Positions 16,535 to 25,356 are shown, counted from the stretch's first letter. The stretch: 47,417 nt of DNA from JAENVT01 sp031412355 (GCA_031412355.1 JANOCR010000074.1:1-47417), one strand, 5' to 3'. The notes: generated by a model not told the origin, from the sequence alone. Numbers and translations: made by a program.

Positions 16535-17586
16535 AGTTGTCGATGATGATCAATTACGCAGGCGGGTTCAAAGAGGCCGTGCAACGTGTCGTCGAACTCG
16601 AGAAGGCCGGCCTCGATCAGGTGTGGGTCGCCGAGGCCTACAGCTTCGATGCGATCAGCCAGATCGGGTACCTCGCTGCCAAGACCGATCGGGTCGAGAT
16701 CGGTACCGGCATCATCAACGTGTACTCGCGAACGGCCGCGCTCACGGCCATGACAGCGGCCGGCTGCGACTACGTCAGCGACGGCCGGTTCGTGCTCGGC
16801 CTCGGCGCCAGCGGCCCGCAGGTCATCGAGGGCTTTCACGGCGTGCCGTACGACAAGCCGATGCAGCGGACCAAGGAGTACATCGAGGCCTGCCGGATCA
16901 TCTGGAAGCGTGAGGAGAAGTTCGACTACCAAGGCCAGACCTTTCAGGCGCCGCTGCCCGCTGGCCAGGGCACAGGCCTCGGCAAGCCGTTGAAGCTGAT
17001 CAATCACCCGGTTCGCAGCGACATACCGATCTGGTGGGCCAGCTTGAAGGGGCTCAGTGTCACGGCCACCGCTGAGATCGCGGATGGTTGGCTGCCGATC
17101 ATGTTCATCCCCGAGAAGCATCACAACGTGTGGGGCGACTTCCTGAAGGCCGGGCTGGCCAAACGCGATCCGTCCCGGCGGCGGCTCGACATCTCCGCCG
17201 GCGGAATCCTTGCGATCGGCGACGAACTGGTCGGCGACAAGCAAGCAGCCATCCTCGACGTCGTCAGGCCGATGACGGCGCTGTACGTAGGTGGCATGGG
17301 CGCTCGCGGCAAGAACTTCTACAACGACATCTGTCGCGACTACGGCTACGAGCAAGAGGCCGTCGACATCCAAGACCTGTATCTCGACGGCAAGAAGGAG
17401 GAAGCGGCGGCCCGCGTACCCGGCGAGTGGCTGGAGCTGTCGAACCTGGTCGGTCCGGCGAGTTACATCAAGGAACGTGTTGGTGCCTTCAAAGAAGCCG
17501 GTGTCACCGTGTTGTCGGTAAACCCGGTGGGGCCCGACGCGGTGCAGCAAATCGAGACGCTACGGGCGATAGTCGACGACGCCTGA
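16531..17586 (+). CDS. LLM-class F420-dependent oxidoreductase
   Basis: 351 residues. Classic LLM family features: VVELEKAGLDQVWVAEAYSFDAISQIGYLAAKTDRVEIGTGI, LGLGASGPQVIEGFHG, and the C-terminal LSNLVGPASYIKERVGAFKEAGVTVLSV. Likely binds F420 or FMN in a TIM barrel and moves hydride to or from a small molecule. Directly downstream of larE (ATGA overlap). No relation to nickel-pincer biosynthesis is known; the pairing may simply reflect operon packing. Confidence 0.9.
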   Translation: MKLSMMINYAGGFKEAVQRVVELEKAGLDQVWVAEAYSFDAISQIGYLAAKTDRVEIGTGIINVYSRTAALTAMTAAGCDYVSDGRFVLGLGASGPQVIEGFHGVPYDKPMQRTKEYIEACRIIWKREEKFDYQGQTFQAPLPAGQGTGLGKPLKLINHPVRSDIPIWWASLKGLSVTATAEIADGWLPIMFIPEKHHNVWGDFLKAGLAKRDPSRRRLDISAGGILAIGDELVGDKQAAILDVVRPMTALYVGGMGARGKNFYNDICRDYGYEQEAVDIQDLYLDGKKEEAAARVPGEWLELSNLVGPASYIKERVGAFKEAGVTVLSVNPVGPDAVQQIETLRAIVDDA

Positions 17587-17606
17587 ATGCCGATACCGTC
17601 AACCCC

Positions 17607-18788
17607 ATGACGCAGATCAACGCCGACGGCTTCGTTGCACCCGGATGGGAGCCGGTCAAGCTGGCGTACGAGAAGAACTTCGAGCGCGGTGAAGAGGTGG
17701 GTGCATCGGCGGCCGTGTATCACCGTGGCCGCAAGGTGGTCGACATCTGCGGCGGATCCTTCGACACCGTTGGTGATCGGCCATACGACGACTCGACACT
17801 GCAATTGATGTTCAGCACGACCAAGGGTGTCGTGGCCATTGCCGTGGCGATGTGCGTGCAGCGCGGGTTGCTCGACTACGACGAAAAAGTCGCGACCTAC
17901 TGGCCAGAGTTCGCCGCTCACGGCAAGGGCGAGGCCACGGTCGCCCAGTTGATGAGCCACCAATGCGGCCTGATCGCCCCCGATGTTCCCGTGACGCTGG
18001 CCGACGTGCTCGACTGGAAAACGATGACGGCGATGGTTGCCGACACCAAGCCCGATTGGCCGATAGGCACTGCTCACGGCTACCACGCCGTCACATTCGG
18101 CTGGCTTGCCGGCGAGTTGATCCGCCGCACCGATGGCCGCTCGCCCGGCCAGTTCGTCGCCGACGAGATCGCCGGTCCATTGGGCGTCGAGATGTGGATC
18201 GGGCTGCCGGACGAACAGGAGTCACGCGTGTCGCCGATCATCGGCTCGCTGCTGGGCACCGACGACACGCCCGAATACGTGCGGGCCATGATGGAGATGT
18301 TCCTCGGCGCGGGTACCCGCGCCGGCCGCGCCCTGCTGCTGAACGGAGCGTTCGACACCACCGAGCAGGTTTTCAATCGCCGCGAGGTTCATGCTGCCGA
18401 GATCCCCGCGGCCAACGGCATCGCCAACGCGAATGCTCTGGCGAAGATCTACGCCGCAACGATCTCGCAGGTCGACGGTGTCCGACTGATCGATGAATCG
18501 GTGTGTGACAGGGCCCGCGCGACGATCACTCCAGCCGGCCAGCCGGATCTGTGCCTGATCGTGCCGACCACCTTCGGCATGGGATTCATGACCCATGGCA
18601 TGTTCACGCCGTACTCCGGCCCGGGCAGCTTTGGTCACTCCGGCGCTGGCGGATCAGTCGCATTTGCGCAGCCCGAAAGGGAACTCGCCGTCGCGTACCT
18701 GATGAACCAGGCCGGTGCCAACCTCGCCGCCGACGCCCGCGCCCAGCGCATCATCGATGCCGCAGCCAGGGTTGCCGACTCCGTCTGA
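17607..18788 (+). CDS. Serine beta-lactamase-family esterase/hydrolase
   Basis: 393 residues. The active-site motif S-x-x-K is MFSTTKG (Ser70-Lys73), followed by GYHAVTFGWLAGEL with Tyr159 as the likely base and GPGSFGHSGAGGSVAFAQPE near the C-terminus. The combination fits EstB-type carboxylesterases and class C-like proteins better than drug-degrading beta-lactamases. There is no signal peptide, so it is probably cytoplasmic. The ATG at the start of TQINADGFVAPGW is used because an upstream reading lies inside the preceding gene. The gene is 20 bp downstream of the LLM protein and convergent with the VWA gene. Confidence 0.85.
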   Translation: MTQINADGFVAPGWEPVKLAYEKNFERGEEVGASAAVYHRGRKVVDICGGSFDTVGDRPYDDSTLQLMFSTTKGVVAIAVAMCVQRGLLDYDEKVATYWPEFAAHGKGEATVAQLMSHQCGLIAPDVPVTLADVLDWKTMTAMVADTKPDWPIGTAHGYHAVTFGWLAGELIRRTDGRSPGQFVADEIAGPLGVEMWIGLPDEQESRVSPIIGSLLGTDDTPEYVRAMMEMFLGAGTRAGRALLLNGAFDTTEQVFNRREVHAAEIPAANGIANANALAKIYAATISQVDGVRLIDESVCDRARATITPAGQPDLCLIVPTTFGMGFMTHGMFTPYSGPGSFGHSGAGGSVAFAQPERELAVAYLMNQAGANLAADARAQRIIDAAARVADSV

Positions 18789-18807
18789 CCCACCGCCGTG
18801 ACCCGAG

Positions 18808-19776
18808 TTACAGCGGGCCGCGCAGCCACCACAGGCCGAGTGCCCAGGCGATCATCAACAGCACAACGGCGGCAAGTGCATACCGCCACGTGAGTTCTTT
18901 GATCGTGGTGATCGCCTCGCCCGTGCTCTGTTGCAGGTTGGCGCGGATGTCGTCGTACGCGCTGGCGAGTTCTTCGGCCGAGGGGGCAACGTAGGCTTGG
19001 CCGCCGGTGGCATCTGCAGCGGCCTGCAACTCATCGAGTTTCACCGGCACCGGATCCAACCCGCCGGTGTCGGGATTGGTGATGGCTCCGTCCTCGGTGC
19101 CGAACGCGATCGTGTAGACCGGCACGTTGGCTTCCGCGGCGATCTGCGCGCCGTCGGCGGTCGGCCGTCCGCGCGTGGTCTCGCCGTCGGACAGAACCAC
19201 CAGCGTTCCTGGCGATTCGTCGGTCGGTTCGCCACGTTGCAGCACGCGCACGCCGGAGGCAATTGCATCGCCGATGGCAGTGCCCTCGCCGAGTTGCAAC
19301 GCTTCGATGGCTTCGGTCAGGCGAACTCGATCGGTCGTCGGTTCGACGTCGACGGAAACAGTTCCACTGAACGCGATCAGCCCGACGTCGATATCAGCGT
19401 CGACCGCATCGACGAAGTCGACGCCGGCGTCCTTCGCCGCTTCCAACCGATTGGGTGCGACATCGTCGGCTTGCATCGACAGCGACACGTCGAACACCAG
19501 GAAGATCTTGCCGGCCGACACCGGCCGAGAAGTCGAGCGTTCGACCGGTTGGGCAGCGCCAAGCACTCCGATGGTCAGGGCGGCGAGCTGCACACCGGCC
19601 ACGCCGTGACGTCGCCACCCCGGCCGTGTCGGGGCGATCTGTTCGAGCATCTCGATCTGCGTGAACCGGACCGTGTTCACCGCTCGGCGTCGTTGGGCTA
19701 CGACATACAGCACGACCAGTCCCGCCACGAGCACCAGCAGCCACAGACGGCCCGGAGCCAGGAAGTCCCAACTCAT
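18808..19776 (-). CDS. VWA-domain membrane protein (BatA-like)
   Basis: 322 residues. Membrane helices at about 12-28, 60-75 and near the C-terminus (about 300-317) flank a von Willebrand factor A domain. The domain carries the metal-adhesion site IFLVFDVSLSMQADD (Asp96, Ser98, Ser100). VWA proteins in this arrangement act with MoxR ATPases and DUF58 proteins in chaperone-like or maturation roles. The ATG overlaps the stop of the DUF58 gene by ATGA, which excludes a longer 21-residue extension. Last gene of the moxR-DUF58-VWA operon. Confidence 0.87.
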   Translation of the reverse strand: MSWDFLAPGRLWLLVLVAGLVVLYVVAQRRRAVNTVRFTQIEMLEQIAPTRPGWRRHGVAGVQLAALTIGVLGAAQPVERSTSRPVSAGKIFLVFDVSLSMQADDVAPNRLEAAKDAGVDFVDAVDADIDVGLIAFSGTVSVDVEPTTDRVRLTEAIEALQLGEGTAIGDAIASGVRVLQRGEPTDESPGTLVVLSDGETTRGRPTADGAQIAAEANVPVYTIAFGTEDGAITNPDTGGLDPVPVKLDELQAAADATGGQAYVAPSAEELASAYDDIRANLQQSTGEAITTIKELTWRYALAAVVLLMIAWALGLWWLRGPL

Positions 19777-20705
19777 CGATGGACCATGGCCGGCCGCAAG
19801 CGGCGCCGGCGCACGTGTGCGGCGATCTCCGAGAGCCAATCGCCGTCGGTCGACAGCTCCAGCCAGTCGCCGCCCGATGAACGGACGGTTTGCTCGCGTT
19901 CGGCGCGCCGCATGGCGGCGTGATCGGCAAACCGCCGCTGCACCGCGTGGGTGACCATCACTTCGCGTGTCGAACCGGTCGAAGGATCAGAGAACGTGAC
20001 CAAACCGATCGGCGGTACGTCGAACTCGCGCGGATCGACCACGCCGATGGCCAACAGGTCGTGGCGCATCGACAGCGCAGACATCGGCGCCGACCACTCC
20101 GTGCCCGCAAAATCGGAGATCACGCAGATGAAGCCTCGACGCTTGCTGAGCGCGCCGACGCGGCGTAGTGCCTCGGGCAGGTCGCCGCGACCGAGCTTCT
20201 CGGTGTCAGGCGAATCGGCGACGGCCTGCAAGATGGCACGAACGTTGTCGCGGCCTAGCCGAGGTGGTGTGACCCGCAGATGGGGCCCGGCGACGAGCAC
20301 CGAACCCAACCGGTTCTGATTGCGCGCGGTCAGGAAGCCGACGGTTGCTGCGGCGGCCAAGGCGATCTGCGCCTTCGTACTGTGGCTCGTGCCGAAGTGC
20401 ATCGCCGCGGAAACGTCGACCACCATCCATGCCTCGAGATCACGATCGGCGATCTGGTCGCGCACGTGCAGCTCGCGCGTCCTGGCCGTGACGTTCCAGT
20501 CGATCCGGCGCACATCGTCACCCGGCTGATAAGTACGCGACTCGCCAGGCTCGCTTCCGTGGCCGGGCGTGATGCCCTGATGCTGGCCGTGCAGTTGCCC
20601 ATCGAGACGCCGGTTGATGGCGAACTCCAGCGACCTCAGCAGCTCGGCGATGGATGCTGGGGTCGGACCGCGGGGCCAGTCGATCGTCGAGCTGACAGCC
20701 ACCAC
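19773..20705 (-). CDS. DUF58 domain protein
   Basis: 310 residues. The DUF58 hallmark is GESRTYQPGDDVRRIDWNVTARTRELHVRD (about 53-83), followed by a VWA-like domain that starts VVDVSAAMHFGT. It is almost always found beside MoxR ATPases and is thought to present partners to them. The start is GTG just after the moxR stop, read leftwards; the initiating codon is followed by a second GTG. Central gene of the operon. Confidence 0.9.
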   Translation of the reverse strand: MVAVSSTIDWPRGPTPASIAELLRSLEFAINRRLDGQLHGQHQGITPGHGSEPGESRTYQPGDDVRRIDWNVTARTRELHVRDQIADRDLEAWMVVDVSAAMHFGTSHSTKAQIALAAAATVGFLTARNQNRLGSVLVAGPHLRVTPPRLGRDNVRAILQAVADSPDTEKLGRGDLPEALRRVGALSKRRGFICVISDFAGTEWSAPMSALSMRHDLLAIGVVDPREFDVPPIGLVTFSDPSTGSTREVMVTHAVQRRFADHAAMRRAEREQTVRSSGGDWLELSTDGDWLSEIAAHVRRRRLRPAMVHR

Positions 20706-20706
20706 C

Positions 20707-21729
20707 TCAGCTCCGCCAGATGGGGTCGTTCGGCTTCGGCGAGACCCACATGGTGGGCACCGTGCTGAGTACGCGACTGAGCACGTGTTCGATGGAGATG
20801 TCGCGGCTCAACGCGTCGTAGGTCAGGATCAGCCGGTGGCGCAAGACCTCGGGAGCGAGATCGAAGATCTCCTGCGGTGTCGCGTACGTTCGGCCGCGTA
20901 GCAACGCGAGCGACTTGGCGCCGCGCACGAGTGCCAACGTGGCGCGCGGGCTGGCGCCCAAGGCAATCACCGGAGCGAGGTCGGCCATTCCGGCTTGCGC
21001 CGGTGTGCGAGTGGCCTGCACCAGATCGACTGCGTACTGCTGCACACTGCGATCGACGAAGACGCTTGCGGCTCGCTGCTGCAACTCGGCCAATCCCTGC
21101 AGGTCGATGACCTGCTCGGGCACCGGCGGCGACACGCTCATCCGATCGACGATCGTCATCTCCTCGTCCGCCGAGGGATGGCTCATCGTGATCTTCATCA
21201 TGAACCTGTCGCGTTGCGCCTCGGGAAGCTGGTAGACGCCCTCCGACTCGATCGGGTTCTGCGTTGCGATGACAAAGAATGGTGTCGGCACGTCGTAGGT
21301 GTTGCCACCGATCGTCACGTGCTGTTCGGCCATCACCTCGAGCAGGGCCGACTGCACCTTGGCCGGGGCGCGGTTGATCTCGTCGGCCAACAAGAAGTTG
21401 ACGAACACGGGACCCAGTTCGACGTCGAACTTCTCGCTCGACGATCGGAAGATGCGCGTGCCGACTATGTCGGAGGGCAACAGGTCGGGGGTGAACTGCA
21501 CGCGACCGAAGCTGCCGCCGACGACCTTCGACAGGGTTTCGGCGGCGAGAGTTTTGGCGAGCCCGGGCACGCTTTCCAGCAAGCAGTGGCCTTGGCTGAG
21601 CAGCCCCACCAGCATGCGCTCGATCAGTCGGCTTTGGCCGACGATGACCTTGCGCAGCTCGAAGAACACTCGCTCGACGATCAGTGCAGTGCCCTGATCA
21701 TCTTGCGGCAGATTGTTGGTGACCGTCAT
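20707..21729 (-). CDS. MoxR-type AAA+ ATPase
   Basis: 340 residues. Walker A LLESVPGLAKT (Lys59), Walker B LLADEINRAPAKVQSALLEVM, the sensor 1 ATQNPIE and arginine finger region LPEAQRDRFMM are present. MoxR ATPases act with DUF58 and VWA proteins as chaperones for maturation of enzymes or surface structures. The first gene of a three-gene operon; upstream lie 63 bases with no clear signal before the M20 peptidase gene. Confidence 0.93.
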   Translation of the reverse strand: MTVTNNLPQDDQGTALIVERVFFELRKVIVGQSRLIERMLVGLLSQGHCLLESVPGLAKTLAAETLSKVVGGSFGRVQFTPDLLPSDIVGTRIFRSSSEKFDVELGPVFVNFLLADEINRAPAKVQSALLEVMAEQHVTIGGNTYDVPTPFFVIATQNPIESEGVYQLPEAQRDRFMMKITMSHPSADEEMTIVDRMSVSPPVPEQVIDLQGLAELQQRAASVFVDRSVQQYAVDLVQATRTPAQAGMADLAPVIALGASPRATLALVRGAKSLALLRGRTYATPQEIFDLAPEVLRHRLILTYDALSRDISIEHVLSRVLSTVPTMWVSPKPNDPIWRS

Positions 21730-21792
21730 GGCGGGATCCGCTCCTTCGGCCGGAACGGTATCAACGCGTACCGGTTCGCAGGGCGCGGCTCG

Positions 21793-23214
21793 TCACCGCT
21801 TTGCGTGCGCGTCGAGCACAGTCGCCAGGCAACTGGTGACGCGACGCGCAGTGGGCAGGTGCAGATATTCGTTCGGCCCGTGAGCGTTGGCGCCGGGGCC
21901 GAGGCAGCCCGTGATCACGAACTGCGCCTCGGGGAACATCTCGCCGAGCATGCCCATGAATGGAATCGAACCTCCCTCGCCGAACGCCCGCGAGTCGTTG
22001 CCGAAGCTGGCCATCGAGGCGTCGTCGAGCGCAGCCTGCAACCAGGTGGCGAATTCCGGCGCGTTCCAGCCCGGTCCCGAGTGTCCGTCGTCGAACGTCA
22101 CGTGGGCTCCGTACGGAGGGTCGCTCGTCAACGCCGCGCCCAACGCGGCGAGCGCCTCCTCGTGGTCGCATGTCGGTGGCAGCCGGACGCTGAGTTGCAA
22201 CGACGTGTGCGGCCGCAACACGTTGCCGGCGGCCTCGACCGGTGGGATCCCATCGACGCCGGTGACACTGAGGGTCGGGTACCACGTGCGGGCCAGCAGC
22301 TGCTCGGCGGGATCCGCCACCATTGGCTCGGCCCCGCTGACGAACGGAAAGTGCCCGCCGATGGGGAAGTCGGCGGCGGTCTCGCCTGCCTGCTTGCGGC
22401 GGTCGGGTGGGATTTCGACGTTCAGCTCGTGCAACAGCATCCTGCCGTCGAAGCTGTCCTCGATGCGATCGAGCAGCTCGCGACAGATTCGGAACGATGA
22501 CGGGACGACGCCGCTGGCCTCGCCGCTGTGCACGCCCTCGGTCAGGATCTCCACCCGCAACGTTCCGGCCGCCAGCCCGCGCAACGACGTTGTCACCCAC
22601 AGCCGCTCGTAGTCGAGGCAGCCGGAGTCCAGACAGAGCACCAGGGTCGGTTCGCCGATGCGATCGGCCAGCGCCTCCAGATACGCAGGAAGGTCAGGGC
22701 TGCCGCTCTCCTCGCTGGCTTCGATCAAAACGATGCACCGTGTGTGGCTCATGCCGCAGGCTTGCGCAGCCTCGATGGCCAAGACCGATGCGAATGCCGC
22801 ATAGCCGTCGTCGGCCCCACCGCGGCCGTACAGGCGATCACCTTCGACGACCGGCTTCCATGGGCCGAGGTCGTCACGCCAGCCGGTCATCTCCGGTTGC
22901 TTGTCGAGGTGGCCGTACAGCAGCACGGTGTCGTCGGCAGAGCCTGCTGCGAACGCCGGGATCTCCATGAGGATCAATGGCGTGCGGTTCGGCAGTTCGT
23001 GCACCTCGACACTGAGACCGGCGATTGCCCGATCGGCACACCAGGCGCGGATCAGTTCAACAGCACGGGCCATGTGGCCGTGCTCGCGCCATTGAGGGTC
23101 GAACAGGACCGACACGTTGGGGATGGCGATGTAGTCGTGCAGCGCCGGAATGATCTCGTCGGCCCAGACCCGATCGACGTGGGAGATCAGCGTCGTGACG
23201 GGGGTGGGGCTCAA
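21793..23214 (-). CDS. M20-family metallopeptidase/dipeptidase
   Basis: 473 residues. The zinc-site motifs are LLYGHLDKQPE, GRGGADDGYA and EASEESGSPDL, and the dimerisation domain and GANAHGPNEYLHL near the C-terminus fit M20 carboxypeptidase/dipeptidase enzymes. It probably cleaves dipeptides or similar amide substrates in the cytoplasm. The start is TTG, coupled to the stop of the preceding flavoprotein gene as TTGA. No ATG or GTG gives a full-length N-terminus (LSPTPVTTLISHVDRVW). The frame is open far upstream but that part is antisense-frame reading inside the neighbour. Confidence 0.87.
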   Translation of the reverse strand: MSPTPVTTLISHVDRVWADEIIPALHDYIAIPNVSVLFDPQWREHGHMARAVELIRAWCADRAIAGLSVEVHELPNRTPLILMEIPAFAAGSADDTVLLYGHLDKQPEMTGWRDDLGPWKPVVEGDRLYGRGGADDGYAAFASVLAIEAAQACGMSHTRCIVLIEASEESGSPDLPAYLEALADRIGEPTLVLCLDSGCLDYERLWVTTSLRGLAAGTLRVEILTEGVHSGEASGVVPSSFRICRELLDRIEDSFDGRMLLHELNVEIPPDRRKQAGETAADFPIGGHFPFVSGAEPMVADPAEQLLARTWYPTLSVTGVDGIPPVEAAGNVLRPHTSLQLSVRLPPTCDHEEALAALGAALTSDPPYGAHVTFDDGHSGPGWNAPEFATWLQAALDDASMASFGNDSRAFGEGGSIPFMGMLGEMFPEAQFVITGCLGPGANAHGPNEYLHLPTARRVTSCLATVLDAHAKR

Positions 23215-24176
23215 CGTCGCGCCCCGAGCAAGCGCTCGATGATTCGCTCGGCGTCGGCGACCATGTCGTGCACCAGGTCGGCAGCCGGCACCAGCGAATC
23301 GATCGCGCCCACCCCTTGCCCGCACGGCATGAACTCCTTCGACTCGTCGACAACGGTGCCGTCGGGGAAGCCGAGATGGTTGACCCCGGCCTTTGCCGAG
23401 ACGACCGCCTGAGCGGGGAACGGTTGCAGTTCTTCGGGGTGGTTGTCGTAGTGGTTGGTCCACTCGTTGCGCACGACCCTGCAGGTCTTGCCCGTATACG
23501 CGCGGCTGACGACCGTGCCGTCTTCCGCTGTCGCCAGCAAGGCCTCCTTGTAGCCCTTGACCGCACGTGCTTCGGGGGTGGCGATGAAGCGCGTGCCGAT
23601 CCACACTCCGTCGGCGCCCAGCGCCAGCGAGGCTGCCAGGCCACGTCCGTCGTACAGGCCACCAGCCGCGACGACGGGAACCTTGCCGTCGACCGCGTCG
23701 ACCACCTGCGGCACCAGCGTCATCGTGGCGACGGTGCCGGTGTGACCGCCGGCCTCGGTGCCCTGGGCCACGACGAAGTCGACCCCGCTGGCCACTGCAC
23801 TGACGGCGTGGCGAACCTTTCCGCACATGCTGCCGACGAGGATGTTCTCGGAATGCAGTAGGTCGATCACCTCGCGCGGCACGCCGAGGCCGGCCACGAA
23901 GATCCGCGCCCCGCCGTCGATCACCGACTGGATGCCACGCTCGACCTGGCCGGGCAGCGCGGTCAGCAGATCGACGCCGAACGGCTTCGACGTCAGTTCT
24001 CGCACCGCTGCCATCTCGACGGGCAACTCCTCGGGGCTCATCGTCGATGCGCCCAGCGTGCCGATCCCGCCAGCCTCACTGACGGCCGCGACCAGCCGGT
24101 GATAACTGACGCCGCCCATGCCCGCCAGCATGATCGGGAATTCGATGTCGAGCAGATCGGTCAGCCGAGTACGCAT
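23211..24176 (-). CDS. Nitronate monooxygenase-like FMN protein
   Basis: 321 residues. TIM-barrel FMN protein: FPIMLAGMGGVSYHRLVAAVSEAGGIGTLGAS at the N-terminus, QGTEAGGHTG with the catalytic-histidine motif, VVAAGGLYDGRGLAASLALGADGVWIGTRF for the phosphate-binding site. Family members oxidise alkyl nitronates or act as enoyl reductase-like proteins (FabK); the exact role is unclear. The ATG (MRTRLTDLLDIEFP) is preferred; longer readings enter the repeat region upstream. Its stop overlaps the TTG of the M20 gene. The promoter region lies next to palindromic repeats. Confidence 0.87.
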   Translation of the reverse strand: MRTRLTDLLDIEFPIMLAGMGGVSYHRLVAAVSEAGGIGTLGASTMSPEELPVEMAAVRELTSKPFGVDLLTALPGQVERGIQSVIDGGARIFVAGLGVPREVIDLLHSENILVGSMCGKVRHAVSAVASGVDFVVAQGTEAGGHTGTVATMTLVPQVVDAVDGKVPVVAAGGLYDGRGLAASLALGADGVWIGTRFIATPEARAVKGYKEALLATAEDGTVVSRAYTGKTCRVVRNEWTNHYDNHPEELQPFPAQAVVSAKAGVNHLGFPDGTVVDESKEFMPCGQGVGAIDSLVPAADLVHDMVADAERIIERLLGARR

Positions 24177-24194
24177 GCGCAGCACCGTACCAAT

Positions 24195-24220
24195 CCCATC
24201 CGAGTGTTTGCGGCCCGCCG
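24195..24220 (+). repeat. Left outer repeat arm (copy A)
   Basis: Starts CCCATCCGAGTGTTTGCGG. Bases 24195-24215 recur exactly at 24224-24244, 29 bp on. Bases 24200-24220 are the inverted counterpart of 25336-25356 (two mismatches in 21). Confidence 0.75.
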
Positions 24221-24229
24221 CGGCCCATC

Positions 24230-24269
24230 CGAGTGTTTGCGGCCACCCCGGGTGGGCTGGAGACACTCG
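24230..24269. repeat. 40-bp imperfect palindrome, left (copy B)
   Basis: Arms CGAGTGTTT (24230-24238) and AGACACTCG (24261-24269) pair with one G-T wobble. An inner stem CCACCC/GGGTGG (243-248 and 250-255 within 24.2 kb) sits at the centre. It matches the 40-bp palindrome on the other side of the nuclease gene at 36 of 40 positions in the same orientation. Confidence 0.8.
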
Positions 24270-24345
24270 TTGGTCGAATCCTCGGTATCGAAGGATAGGT
24301 TCCCTGACGGCTTCCCCCGGTTCGGTCCATCGATCGGAGGTCATC

Positions 24346-25278
24346 ATGTCAGATCTCACCCCCAGTGCTCTGGCGATATTGCGCGCCCAGCATGGTCACG
24401 CAACAACCTCGCAGCTCGACGCGGCGGGGGTGCATCGCAGGGCACGTCGACGGCTGGTTGAGACCGAAGTGCTCAAGCCCGTCTACAAGTCTGTCCTCCG
24501 CATCGATTCCGCGCCGAGAACACTTGAATCTCGCTGTGCCGCGCTGTGCCTCGGCCATCCTTCGGGCTTCGTCACCGGTCCGACCGCCGGCAAGCTCCTC
24601 GGTCTGCGACGCATGGCAAAACCCGAGCCGATCCACCTAGCGGTTCGCCACGGCATCCACCTCGATCCGCAGTCCAACGTTGTCTTTCACCAGACGACCT
24701 CGATGCATCCGTCGCACGTACGCCACCGACGCGATGGAATCACCACGGCCAGTCCGGCGCGGCTGGCTTTTGACCTTGCGGCCATCCTCACCGTTCAGGA
24801 CCATGCCTCGATTGTCGAGCAGCTGATCCGGGACGGTCATTGCACGATGACCGACCTCGCGGCTGTCGCCCGACGGCTCTGCCATCCGCGTCGTCCCGGC
24901 TCTGTTCGTTTCATCCGAAGCCTCATGGATCGGGGCAACCGTCCGCCTGCAGATTCGCATCCCGAAATCGTGCTTGCAGATGCGCTTCGCGCACGAGGCG
25001 TTCCAGTGGTGCCACAGGTTTCGAGTCTCCTGCTGCCGAACGGGAGCCAGATCCGAATCGACCTCGCCGTTCCCGACGTGCGCTGGGCGATCGAGATCGA
25101 CGTGCATCCCGACCACCTGCTCCTTGAGGGCACGACGCGCGACAAGCGACGCGACCGACAGTGTCACCTCATCCGCTGGCAGGTGGAACGTGTCACCGAG
25201 GTCGACATGATCGACCTGCCAGGCCTGATCGACGAACTCGTCGCGCTCTACCAGGTCCGCATCTCGACTGCTGCCTGA
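24346..25278 (+). CDS. AbiEi-like winged-helix and VSR/DUF559-type nuclease protein
   Basis: 310 residues. The N-terminus (about 1-55: LTPSALAILRAQHGHATTSQLDAAGVHRRARRRLVE) resembles the winged-helix antitoxin domain of type IV AbiEi proteins. The C-terminal third (about 204-300) has the DUF559/VSR-like endonuclease pattern: Glu207 (SHPEIVL), Asp239 (RIDLAVPD), Glu250 and Asp252 (AIEIDVHPDH) and Lys267 (DKRRD). The ATG has a good Shine-Dalgarno, GGAGG, five bases upstream. No cognate AbiEii-type toxin gene is adjacent, so it is unlikely to be a standard toxin-antitoxin pair. Palindromic repeats flank it on both sides. A DNA-binding and cleaving role is family inference; the residues look intact. 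Such genes are common in actinobacteria and their function is not settled. Confidence 0.82.
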   Translation: MSDLTPSALAILRAQHGHATTSQLDAAGVHRRARRRLVETEVLKPVYKSVLRIDSAPRTLESRCAALCLGHPSGFVTGPTAGKLLGLRRMAKPEPIHLAVRHGIHLDPQSNVVFHQTTSMHPSHVRHRRDGITTASPARLAFDLAAILTVQDHASIVEQLIRDGHCTMTDLAAVARRLCHPRRPGSVRFIRSLMDRGNRPPADSHPEIVLADALRARGVPVVPQVSSLLLPNGSQIRIDLAVPDVRWAIEIDVHPDHLLLEGTTRDKRRDRQCHLIRWQVERVTEVDMIDLPGLIDELVALYQVRISTAA

Positions 25279-25286
25279 ATCGCTTA

Positions 25287-25326
25287 CGAGTGTTTCCGTG
25301 CACCCCGGGTGGGCTCGAGACACTCG
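25287..25326. repeat. 40-bp imperfect palindrome, right (copy C)
   Basis: Arms CGAGTGTTT (25287-25295) and AGACACTCG (25318-25326), with a central CACCCCGGGTGG core. Four differences from the left copy in 40 bases (positions 10, 13, 14, 30). Lies 9 bases after the nuclease stop codon, so it could also terminate transcription. Confidence 0.8.
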
Positions 25327-25335
25327 TTTGGCACC

Positions 25336-25356
25336 CGCCGGGCCGGAAACACTCGG
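25336..25356 (-). repeat. Right outer repeat arm (copy D)
   Basis: Read on the minus strand it starts CCGAGTGTTTCCGGCCC and matches 24200-24220 at 19 of 21 positions. It ends directly before the stop codon (25357-25359) of the convergent flavoprotein gene. Confidence 0.7.

Larger units (their letters stand above)
24195..25356. mobile_element. Possible repeat-bounded nuclease unit
   Basis: A 1.16-kb segment holds one gene and is bracketed by copies of one repeat family. Outer arms at 24200-24220 and 25336-25356 are inverted relative to each other and match at 19 of 21 positions. Inner 40-bp palindromes lie at 24230-24269 and 25287-25326. The right arm abuts the stop codon of the neighbouring flavoprotein gene. 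No transposase, and no target-site duplication is obvious. The unit looks like a repeat-associated nuclease cassette or a nuclease gene captured between REP-like sequences. Confidence 0.4.

Noticed and set aside
17607..18788. Antibiotic-resistance beta-lactamase
   Set aside because: Active-site pattern fits esterase-like family members; no signal peptide for export.
24346..25278. Type IV toxin-antitoxin pair
   Set aside because: AbiEi-like N-terminus alone; no AbiEii toxin gene next to it and a nuclease-like C-terminus instead.
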